Below are positions 1-7,035 of a DNA stretch of 64,000 nucleotides, piece by piece. Location: assembly GCA_965223095.1 (NCBI GenBank), contig OZ244979.1, positions 1,364,001-1,428,000 of the forward strand. Direction: 5' to 3'. Made by a program: the position numbers and the translations under genes. The stretch's first letter is position 1. The number at the start of each line of letters is the position of its first letter. The notes under the pieces were generated by a model. The model had not been told where the DNA came from. It saw only the letters and a program-made list of their open reading frames with translations, and did no database searches. Source of the DNA: J054 sp965223095 (GTDB taxonomy: Bacteria > Pseudomonadota > Gammaproteobacteria > Steroidobacterales > GCA-2729495).

Positions 1-12
1 GTATCCCCCCGG

Positions 13-1140
13 TTGGCCATTCTTGCTAAAGGCATGGAATGGGATCGGGAAGTTCTAAGCTTCTGCACCGAGGTCATTGCCTGGCCCTGTGGCCGTGCCG
101 AACTCGCGTTCCGATTGGAGGGTGCATTTAACGTAGATGCGGGTCAGACGGATTTGCTCGTATCCGAGCTTTCAGCCCGGACACACATGCTTGGGCAGGC
201 TCCTTCTTTTCTGGAAGCATTGTCGGTCATGCGTTGTATCGCAAAGTACGACGCGACCGTCCTTATCACTGGTGAAACCGGTACCGGAAAGGAGTTGGCA
301 GCCAGCGCGATTCACTATCTCGGCGACTCACGTGATGGTCCATTTGTGCCAGTAAACTGTGGCGGAATACCCGATGAGCTTTTCGAGAATGAGCTTTTTG
401 GCCACACCACCGGCGCCTACACGGATGCCAAAGGAAAGCAGTGCGGCTATGTCGAGCATGCGGCCGGCGGTACGCTTTTCCTAGACGAGATCGATGCTTT
501 GTCATTGAAGTCGCAAACCACCTTGTTGCGCTTCCTTCAGGATCAAATGTATAAACCTTTGGGAAGCGAGACTCCCAGGCACGCGAACGTTCGAATCATC
601 GCAGCCACCAATGTGGATCTCCATGGGCTCGTCAAGGCTCAACAATTTCGCCAAGACCTGTTATTTCGTCTCGACGTGCTTTCGGTTTCATTACCGCCAC
701 TGAGGGACCGCCCCGGAGACGCAGCACTGTTGGCGGGACATTTCGTTCGGAAGTTCAGTCGTGATTACGGCAAGGTAGCGCGTCCGCTGCATCCGGATTT
801 TCTTCATTGGATTAATTCCCATCCATGGCCCGGCAATATCCGTGAATTGGAGAACACGATTTTGCGTGCTTTCTTGTTGAGCGACGGGATGTTTGTATCG
901 CAATCGATCGAATCGGATACACCGGCCCCGAATGAGTTGGCATTTGGCCAGTTCGGGGAACAGAAAGCACAAGCAATCGCGGAATTCGAGCGTGGGTACC
1001 TCGAGCGATTACTGGATTATGCTCAGGGGAACATCAGTCTGGCGGCGAGACTTGCCGGCAAGGAGCGCCGCGCGCTCGGGAAACTGCTCAAGAAGCACGG
1101 GATCAACCGCCTCGACTTTGTGCCCGGCGACCGTCAGTAG
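13..1140 (+). CDS. Sigma-54-dependent transcriptional activator (5' partial)
   Basis: AAA+ enhancer-binding protein that would drive sigma-54 RNA polymerase, probably at the promoter 160 bases downstream. Residues counted from the TTG at 13: Walker A GETGTGKE at 87-94, the sigma-54 contact loop at 134-139 reading GAYTDA instead of the usual GAFTGA, Walker B GTLFLDEID near 153-161, an arginine-finger stretch (FRQDLLFRLDV), and a C-terminal Fis-type helix-turn-helix near 330-370. The frame is open to base 1 and the TTG has no clear ribosome site, so the true start and any sensory domain probably lie outside the window. The first 60 residues match no receiver domain I recognise. It is co-directional with the injection-system operon and the nearest regulator to it. 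Confidence 0.9.
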   Translation: MAILAKGMEWDREVLSFCTEVIAWPCGRAELAFRLEGAFNVDAGQTDLLVSELSARTHMLGQAPSFLEALSVMRCIAKYDATVLITGETGTGKELAASAIHYLGDSRDGPFVPVNCGGIPDELFENELFGHTTGAYTDAKGKQCGYVEHAAGGTLFLDEIDALSLKSQTTLLRFLQDQMYKPLGSETPRHANVRIIAATNVDLHGLVKAQQFRQDLLFRLDVLSVSLPPLRDRPGDAALLAGHFVRKFSRDYGKVARPLHPDFLHWINSHPWPGNIRELENTILRAFLLSDGMFVSQSIESDTPAPNELAFGQFGEQKAQAIAEFERGYLERLLDYAQGNISLAARLAGKERRALGKLLKKHGINRLDFVPGDRQ

Positions 1141-1165
1141 GTTCCATCGCGTTTGCTTACCCACC

Positions 1166-1181
1166 GGGTCTATTCCGACCC
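1166..1181. promoter_or_regulatory. Candidate activator site 1 (GGGT-N8-ACCC)
   Basis: GGGTCTATTCCGACCC, a dyad with 5-base arms GGGTC/GACCC. It shares the GGGT-N8-ACCC layout and 16-base length with the element at 1223-1238. Its centre lies about 150 bases upstream of the start point predicted from the sigma-54 promoter, a normal distance for an enhancer-type site. That the upstream activator binds here is inference. Confidence 0.5.
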
Positions 1182-1222
1182 ACCAAAAATTCGCTAATTC
1201 CTAGCGTTACCGCCGGACGAAT

Positions 1223-1238
1223 GGGTTGTCGATTACCC
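1223..1238. promoter_or_regulatory. Candidate activator site 2 (GGGT-N8-ACCC)
   Basis: GGGTTGTCGATTACCC inside a wider imperfect palindrome at 1221-1240 (ATGGGT, central TCGA, ACCCAT). It lies 57 bases centre-to-centre from the first copy and about 95 bases upstream of the predicted sigma-54 transcription start. Two matching dyads between a sigma-54 activator gene and a sigma-54 promoter make a good enhancer candidate. Confidence 0.55.
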
Positions 1239-1299
1239 ATCAGCAGCGGTGCTGTCCAAATGGCCCGCTAAATCCAATGCCGTCCAGGCGGGCGGCAGT

Positions 1300-1314
1300 T
1301 GGCACAGCATTTGC
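1300..1314 (+). promoter_or_regulatory. Sigma-54 (-24/-12) promoter of the injection-system operon
   Basis: TGGCACAGCATTTGC matches the sigma-54 consensus TGGCAC-R-N4-TTGC at every fixed position, and is preceded by T and followed by A as the extended consensus prefers. The GG and GC elements are correctly spaced. The predicted start point is near 1325-1326, just ahead of the first operon gene. It lies downstream of the sigma-54 activator gene and the paired dyads. Confidence 0.85.
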
Positions 1315-1327
1315 ATTAAATCATTGC

Positions 1328-1618
1328 ATGTCGAGTCCTTCGCAACAGCAGCCGGAAAAGGTGCGCTTAGTGGCCGAAAGGATATGCCGTTATTTGGAGT
1401 CACGTCCGAATGCTCTCGACAGTCTCGACGGAATATTGCGCTGGTGGTTGCTCAAACAGAAGCTAGAGGAATCGACCGAACTGGTTCAAGCGGCCATGGA
1501 CTACCTGGTTTCCAGCGGCGTTGTTGATCAAATCGATTCGAGCGGCAGGACATTCTATACGCCCGCTGCCAAACGTGAACCAGATGAAAGCGAAGACCCG
1601 TTAACCAGAAACTCGTAG
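1328..1618 (+). CDS. Small winged-helix-like protein, first gene of the operon
   Basis: 96 residues from the ATG at 1328. The frame is open further upstream (from 1226), but that stretch lies ahead of the predicted transcription start. A GTG at 1370 with an upstream AAAGG is another plausible start and would suit a TSS near 1326. Residues about 12-80 (RLVAERICRYLESRPNALDS to SSGRTFYTPA) have a helix-helix-wing look, like a small winged-helix fold. No catalytic motif is seen. It sits 14 bases before the sheath gene. Role unknown; its position suggests a regulatory or assembly function in the injection system. Confidence 0.6.
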   Translation: MSSPSQQQPEKVRLVAERICRYLESRPNALDSLDGILRWWLLKQKLEESTELVQAAMDYLVSSGVVDQIDSSGRTFYTPAAKREPDESEDPLTRNS

Positions 1619-1632
1619 ATGGAGAGATCGAT

Positions 1633-3651
1633 ATGCCTCAAACGCTCAATTATCCCGGCGTATACGTAGAGGAAGTTCCCAGTGGGGTTCGCCCTATATC
1701 GAGTGTGAGCACGTCAGTCGCTGCGTTCATTGGATATTTCCGCGAAGGGCCGCTGAATCATGCGGTACAGGTCTTTGGGATGACGGACTTCAGTCGGATC
1801 TTCGGCGGATTGGATCCGCGCAGTGAGGCGAGTTATGCGATCTCTCAGTTCTTCCTGAATGGTGGTACTGAGGCTTACGTCATACGCGTGGCAGCCGCCG
1901 ACAGTACAGATCCATTGCGGAAGGCTGCTGTCAGGATTCTTGCTGCTGACGGCTCCACGGAAGTGTTGGAAATATCGGCTGCGAACGAGGGTGCGTGGGG
2001 AAACAACCTGCGCGTTGATATCAATCACGATACTGCAGATCCGAGCAAGCTATTCAATCTCACGGTCACTCGCTTTAGTGATGACAGCGCGAGCGCCCGA
2101 CCCTTAACTACCGAAACCTATCTCGGTCTGGGCGTCGACAACAGTCCAGCAGCGGCGTCCAACTACGTTGAGGCCTTGGTCAACGAGAGTTCCAGGCTGG
2201 TCACTGTGCGGCATCTGTCGACTTCGTCGGCGGAAATTCCAGCCATGACCGGAACACAGGGTGGCGATATCTCAGGACTTGATCAGGCCGCGCTGGATGG
2301 GCTCTCCGCGAAGACATTCAAGATCAAAATAGGTGCTGGTGCCACCACGATTGTCACTCTCGATACCTGGGCCGCGGACGAGGTTAAAACCTTTGCGCAA
2401 CTGCGTGCCCGAATCGAGAAGGCGATAAGAGGCGCCGAACCGGCCAATGCCTCATTTGCCGGGGTGAATGTCGATTTGGTCACGATGACCGACGGGAAAT
2501 TGCATCTTCGCGTGCGTTCGGGAAAGACCGGTCAGGCCTATTCGCCGAATGAGCTCGTAAAGATCTCCCGAAATGGTGCCGATCAGAGCGCCAAGTCGAA
2601 GCTGGAGCTAACAGCGGATGCAACTCCAATGAACGCCTTCGAAAACGTTCAGGAATACCGGCTCGGCCAGGCCACCAGCGTCGGAACCGTCGGCGCCTTG
2701 AAGGCTCTGGCCGGTCCGGACGATGGCGTCGGCGCGGACGGAAAAATCCCGGGGCCCACAGAGATCATTGGTTCCGGCGCAGTAGAGCCGCATACTGGCA
2801 TGCTCGCGCTCGATTATGTGGATTTGTTCAACATCCTGAATATCCCCATCGCGGCAGATCTCAGTGATGCGGAGATGACTGCGGTGATAAGTAATGCGCT
2901 GAGCTATTGCGAGAAAAGGCGCGCGTTTCTAATCATTGATATACCAAAAAACATCAACGACGTTCAGGAGATGAAGGACTGGATGGACGCAAATGGTGAC
3001 TTTCGACACCGGAACTCAGCGGTCTATTTTCCAAATATAAGGATCCCTGATCCCAAGAACGACTTTCGTCCGCGCACCATAGGCGCAGGTGGGACGATCG
3101 CAGGGATTTATGCTCGTACCGATAGCGCAAGGGGCGTCTGGAAAGCGCCTGCGGGTATTGAGGCAAAACTGCGCGGCGTGGCGCAGCTGGAAGGAAAATT
3201 AACTGATGCGCAGAACGGTGCACTAAATCCGCTTGGGATTAACTGCCTGCGTTCGTTCCCAATCTATGATGACATCGTGTGGGGTTCGCGCACGCTCGAT
3301 GGCGCCGATGCAATAGGTTCGGAGTGGAAATATGTACCGGTCCGCCGACTCGCTTTGATGCTGGAGGAATCACTGTTCCGTGGCACCAAGTGGGTTGTGT
3401 TCGAACCGAATGATGAGCCCACCTGGGCCAATATCCGGCTCAATGTCAACGCGTTCATGACGTCGCTCTTTCGTCAGGGGGCGTTCCAGGGTACCGACCC
3501 CAAGGATGCGTTTTACGTCAAGTGCGATAAAGAGACCACGACGCAGGACGACATCAACAAGGGCATAGTCAACATAGAAGTTGGATTCGCGCCATTAAAG
3601 CCGGCGGAGTTCGTTGTAATCAAGTTTCAGCAGATTGCTGGTGACATCTAA
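1633..3651 (+). CDS. Contractile tail sheath protein
   Basis: 672-residue sheath subunit that would polymerise around the tube and contract to drive it out. The N-terminus (YPGVYVEEVPSGVRPISSV, residues about 7-25) and the C-terminal block (GAFQGTDPKDAFYVKCD to VNIEVGFAPLKPAEFVV) are the two hallmark segments of phage and eCIS sheaths (Afp2-4/Pvc2-4 family). The variable surface insertion lies between residues about 130 and 380. The ribosome site GGAGAG precedes the ATG by 6 bases. Only one sheath gene is present, against three in Afp and PVC. Confidence 0.95.
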   Translation: MPQTLNYPGVYVEEVPSGVRPISSVSTSVAAFIGYFREGPLNHAVQVFGMTDFSRIFGGLDPRSEASYAISQFFLNGGTEAYVIRVAAADSTDPLRKAAVRILAADGSTEVLEISAANEGAWGNNLRVDINHDTADPSKLFNLTVTRFSDDSASARPLTTETYLGLGVDNSPAAASNYVEALVNESSRLVTVRHLSTSSAEIPAMTGTQGGDISGLDQAALDGLSAKTFKIKIGAGATTIVTLDTWAADEVKTFAQLRARIEKAIRGAEPANASFAGVNVDLVTMTDGKLHLRVRSGKTGQAYSPNELVKISRNGADQSAKSKLELTADATPMNAFENVQEYRLGQATSVGTVGALKALAGPDDGVGADGKIPGPTEIIGSGAVEPHTGMLALDYVDLFNILNIPIAADLSDAEMTAVISNALSYCEKRRAFLIIDIPKNINDVQEMKDWMDANGDFRHRNSAVYFPNIRIPDPKNDFRPRTIGAGGTIAGIYARTDSARGVWKAPAGIEAKLRGVAQLEGKLTDAQNGALNPLGINCLRSFPIYDDIVWGSRTLDGADAIGSEWKYVPVRRLALMLEESLFRGTKWVVFEPNDEPTWANIRLNVNAFMTSLFRQGAFQGTDPKDAFYVKCDKETTTQDDINKGIVNIEVGFAPLKPAEFVVIKFQQIAGDI

Positions 3652-3676
3652 TCTGAAGCCTTAAGAGGAGTCATCG

Positions 3677-4186
3677 ATGGCTAATACTGGATTTGTCGTC
3701 AATACACATCGTTTCGACCCATACAAGAATTTCAAATTTCGGATCTTGTGGGACAACAAGCCCGTGCTGGGCGTCAGCAAGGTCAGCGCTCTCAAGCGCA
3801 CCACGGAAGTCGTGAGCCATCGCAGCGGCGGTGAAAACAGCATTGATCACAAGTCGCCGGGACGGACGAGTTACGAGGGTATTACGGTCGAGCGCGGGGT
3901 CACACACGATGCCGAGTTCGAAGCTTGGGCAAGCATGGTGCACAACTACGCGGGTGATCCGACCATGGATTTGGCCGGCTACAAGAAAGAGCTCACGCTC
4001 GAGATGTTGAATGAAAAGAGCCAGATTGCCAAGCGCTATTTTCTTCATGCGTGTTGGGTTAGTGAATACACCGCGCTTCCGGACCTGGACGCAAATGCCA
4101 ATGCGGTCGCTATAGAGAATCTAAAGATCGAATTAGAAGCTTGGGAGCGCGATACGGCTCTGACCGAACAGAGTGAGGCAGGGTAG
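3677..4186 (+). CDS. Tail tube protein
   Basis: 169-residue inner-tube subunit of the gp19/Hcp-like family (Afp1/5, Pvc1/5). The N-terminus (NTHRFDPYKNFKFRILWDNK) and the mid-region (SHRSGGENSIDHKSPGRTSY, then TVERGVTHDAEFEAW) are typical of the tube fold. It would stack inside the sheath and form the cargo lumen. An AGGAG-type ribosome site lies 8 bases before the ATG. It follows the sheath gene by 25 bases. Only one tube gene is seen, whereas Afp and PVC carry two. Confidence 0.93.
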   Translation: MANTGFVVNTHRFDPYKNFKFRILWDNKPVLGVSKVSALKRTTEVVSHRSGGENSIDHKSPGRTSYEGITVERGVTHDAEFEAWASMVHNYAGDPTMDLAGYKKELTLEMLNEKSQIAKRYFLHACWVSEYTALPDLDANANAVAIENLKIELEAWERDTALTEQSEAG

Positions 4187-4222
4187 TTGATCGACCTTGG
4201 CGCTGCGGAAACGAGGTAATCC

Positions 4223-5047
4223 ATGACATATGTTTCGTGGCCGGCGACAGAAGATATAGAGAACGATGGTAGCCCCGGAGCATTCCTTGCACGTGGACTT
4301 AATGAATCACTGCACGATCTTGACTGTGATTTTGTTCGCACGGAACGTCCACACATCATTACAGATGTTCTCGAGCGCTGTCTAAAGCGGCCAGATCAAG
4401 AGCCTTATTCGGCGGAAGAATTGTGGGGCTGGACCTTACCCCGGCGGCTACGTGGTCTTGTCGCCATCGTCATTGCAGGCGGTCGGACCGAGATCGAGAC
4501 AACGGCCGAATGCAAAGCCTGCGGGGAGGCCGTCGAGGTCGAGTTGGCCTTATCTTCGCTTACAGCTTCCGGTAATGAAGCTGAGTTTCTTTTCCGACCC
4601 GAGCCGGGCATCAACCTGGTGGCCACGATTCCCACCGGACGCCATCAGATCGCGTGGTTGGACGCCGCAGAATTCAACGCAGACGCGAGCGGGTTTCTAA
4701 AGATGGCGACGACCCTGATCGAGACCGTCAATGGTCAGGCGCCAAGTCCAGAATGGTCTCTGCCTGGAAAATGGCTGGCGTCGTTTGAATCGGCATTGGC
4801 CGAGCACGATCCGGTGACCGCGCTCAGCGAACGTGTTCAGTGTCCGGACTGTTCGGCAGATATGGATGTCGACCTCGATCTTGAGGCTCTGCTGCTCCGG
4901 GAACTGGAGCGTTCACAGCAAGCGGTTCTCGAGGAAATCTATCTACTGGCGCGAGCCTTCCATTGGACCGAGAGCGACATTTTCGACATGCCGATCTGGC
5001 GGCGTCGAGCTTACATGCATCGCTGCCAACAGGAGATGGGCTTGTGA
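4223..5047 (+). CDS. Zinc-knuckle protein, baseplate-hub assembly chaperone-like
   Basis: 274 residues with two CxxC pairs, C97/C100 (ECKACGE) and C207/C210 (QCPDCSAD), which together could hold one zinc. The C-terminal end (ARAFHWTESDIFDMPIWRRRAYMHRCQ) resembles the helical tail of T4-type hub-assembly chaperones found after tube genes in contractile systems. It would help assemble the baseplate and not necessarily stay in the particle. A GAGG ribosome site lies 7 bases before the ATG. It overlaps the next gene by a GTGA junction. Family assignment is from memory of similar clusters. Confidence 0.65.
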   Translation: MTYVSWPATEDIENDGSPGAFLARGLNESLHDLDCDFVRTERPHIITDVLERCLKRPDQEPYSAEELWGWTLPRRLRGLVAIVIAGGRTEIETTAECKACGEAVEVELALSSLTASGNEAEFLFRPEPGINLVATIPTGRHQIAWLDAAEFNADASGFLKMATTLIETVNGQAPSPEWSLPGKWLASFESALAEHDPVTALSERVQCPDCSADMDVDLDLEALLLRELERSQQAVLEEIYLLARAFHWTESDIFDMPIWRRRAYMHRCQQEMGL

Positions 5048-5892
5048 GTGGATATCTCCAGCGGCTTGCTCAACGCACCGGTATGACAAAGACCGTTGGC
5101 GGACGGGATAGAAAGGCGCCCGAAAGATCGGCAATAAATATCGCCGAGACCCACGCATATCGGTCGGCGGCCGACCCGGTCGCGACGGGCGAATCTGAAA
5201 TATTGGCCAAGGCGCCATTCGTCGATGCAGTCAGTCGGCCTGCGGCGGAGGCTGGCTACGATGCATTGGATAAAGTTGTCTCTCAGCCCTATGGGTCGAC
5301 AGACGAAGCTCCACAGGCCTCAGCCCATAAGGATATTCCGACAAGTATAGATACCGCGCCCCGACGAGATCTGATCGCTGAACGATCCAATGGAAGCGAT
5401 AGCAAGCCGTTTGCGCGAGAAGCATTTCCAGCGTTTGCTGCAACCGAGGATACGTCGGGTGGCCGATATCAGGACAGGGCGTCGGGCGGTAGACTGAGGC
5501 AGCAAGACGTTCGACTGGAAAGCAAGTCGTCGTCGCAGTTTTCGTTGGATCGGTTTGCGCCTGTGCCCAAAACTGAAAGCGCGCATGGTCCGGCGGAACG
5601 TCTGCGTGGGCCAGATATGGATCGGTCCGCGCCGTTTCCTCCTGTCCCAGGCCCGAAGGGATTGACCGGCTTTGCGCCGGCTGCACCCAGTGCGATGGAG
5701 TCAGCGCAGGATCGAAACCGTGGCGACCACAACGTCGAGATTCATATTGGGGCGGTGAATCTAGAGCTGCAGCAGCCCCCGACGCCGGCGGTGCCCGTCT
5801 CGTACCCGAAGCCTGCAGTTCATGACAGAAGCCGGCCGACACGCGAATCATTCGGGTTCCGACCCAGCCGTTATTACTTGCGGGGCGTATAG
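5044..5892 (+). CDS. Disordered, proline/charge-rich injection-system protein
   Basis: 282 residues from the GTG at 5044, which overlaps the preceding TGA. The ATG at 4963 lies deep inside the previous gene and is a worse choice. The N-terminus (SGYLQRLAQRTG) is a short amphipathic helix. Residues about 20-230 are low in hydrophobics and probably unstructured. A short strand-like segment (NVEIHIGAVNLELQ) follows near the C-terminus. Similar linker proteins sit beside the tube and chaperone genes in other clusters; their role is not known to me. It is the only protein between tube and cap with a long extended build, so a scaffold or minimal length-determining role is possible but unproven. Confidence 0.7.
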   Translation: MSGYLQRLAQRTGMTKTVGGRDRKAPERSAINIAETHAYRSAADPVATGESEILAKAPFVDAVSRPAAEAGYDALDKVVSQPYGSTDEAPQASAHKDIPTSIDTAPRRDLIAERSNGSDSKPFAREAFPAFAATEDTSGGRYQDRASGGRLRQQDVRLESKSSSQFSLDRFAPVPKTESAHGPAERLRGPDMDRSAPFPPVPGPKGLTGFAPAAPSAMESAQDRNRGDHNVEIHIGAVNLELQQPPTPAVPVSYPKPAVHDRSRPTRESFGFRPSRYYLRGV

Positions 5893-5895
5893 GCG

Positions 5896-7035
5896 ATGTC
5901 GTTGAGTCAGACCAAAGACGCACTTGGCGAAGTTTCGCAAATGCTGGCTAATCGTTTGCAGTTGGTGTCGGGGCATCCGGTGTCGATCGGGCGCCCTGAG
6001 GATGCGGCGTCCGGCAGCGCGGCCGGCAGCAAATTGAACCTGTTCTTGTATCAGGTCGAATTCGATGGCTCGCTCAAGAACCATCCGTTGGATATGGGCC
6101 AATCGCCGCCACTGTGGATGGTTTTGCGCTACCTGTTGACGGCGTTCAGCGGCAAGGACAGCGATTCAACCGGTGCCCACAAGCTGCTTGGCAACGGCGT
6201 GACTGCGCTGCAGGGGTTGAACTTCATGGATAGTAGCGATCCGGCCCTGGAGGACAACCCGGAACCGCTGAAGATTACGTTCGATTCCGCCGATGTGGAC
6301 TTGCTGTCGAAGGTCATGCAAGGCAGCGACGAAAAGTATCGCTTGTCAGCGGCGTTCCAGGTGCGGCCGGTCTTGTTGGCGACAGATGCGGAGCCTGAGT
6401 ACGCCCCGGCGATCAAGACGGTCGGCCCTCCTAAAGCCGGAGTCGTGCCGCCGGAGGGTGAGGGAGTATTCGTGTTGCCATCGCTGGGGCCGAGTATCCG
6501 ATCGATTGATCCGCATACATTCGAGGAAGGCGATACCGTCACGATAACAGGTCCAGACGTGAGCGGGGTAGACGAGGTGCATATCGGTGGTGCCGCGATC
6601 CCGGTCGCTTTCGATCCGGATGGGAATATTGCCGTGGCAGTCCCGAATACGATTTCGGCGGGCAGCCCTCCGATTACTGTTTCTCGTTTGTTACCGAGCG
6701 GGCGCCGCATCCACAGCAACGTGTTGTTGGGCAAACTGCTGCCTGGTTTGAGCACCGCCACCCTCGGCAGCTTGCAGGGCGCAGCCGGTAATCAGACCCG
6801 TGATCTGGATTTGAGCGGCAAAAGGCTTGGTGATTCGGACGACGACATATTCGTCGCCCTCTATAAGAATGACGGCGATACGGTGCATTTGTATGAAGCG
6901 ACCGGGATCGCCGCACAAACCAGCCTGAAAATCACCATACCGGAGAACCGGTTCCCTGGTGCGGGCAAGTACCTGGTGATCTTGCGCGTAAATGGTGCGC
7001 AGGCGATTGACTCGCCGGAGGTCGTATGGCCATGA
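5896..7035 (+). CDS. DUF4255 tail-cap protein fused to a TIG-like domain
   Basis: 379 residues. Residues about 1-165 match the DUF4255 family (Pvc16/Afp16-type terminator that caps the tube and sheath distal end): SKLNLFLYQVEFDGSLKN, PPLWMVLRYLLTAFSG and the KYRLSAAFQVRPVLL strand. Residues about 195-290 (SIRSIDPHTFEEGDTVTITG, then VHIGGAAIPV) look like an IPT/TIG immunoglobulin-like domain, followed by a further beta-rich stretch to the end. Simple DUF4255 caps are usually shorter. The extra beta domains could decorate the distal end of the particle. Start 5896 follows the previous stop by 3 bases. Confidence 0.85.
   Translation: MSLSQTKDALGEVSQMLANRLQLVSGHPVSIGRPEDAASGSAAGSKLNLFLYQVEFDGSLKNHPLDMGQSPPLWMVLRYLLTAFSGKDSDSTGAHKLLGNGVTALQGLNFMDSSDPALEDNPEPLKITFDSADVDLLSKVMQGSDEKYRLSAAFQVRPVLLATDAEPEYAPAIKTVGPPKAGVVPPEGEGVFVLPSLGPSIRSIDPHTFEEGDTVTITGPDVSGVDEVHIGGAAIPVAFDPDGNIAVAVPNTISAGSPPITVSRLLPSGRRIHSNVLLGKLLPGLSTATLGSLQGAAGNQTRDLDLSGKRLGDSDDDIFVALYKNDGDTVHLYEATGIAAQTSLKITIPENRFPGAGKYLVILRVNGAQAIDSPEVVWP

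Noticed and set aside
4963..5043. Longer start for the linker protein
   Set aside because: The ATG at 4963 lies inside the chaperone-like gene. The GTG at 5044 overlaps its stop and starts the conserved-looking SGYLQRLAQR helix.
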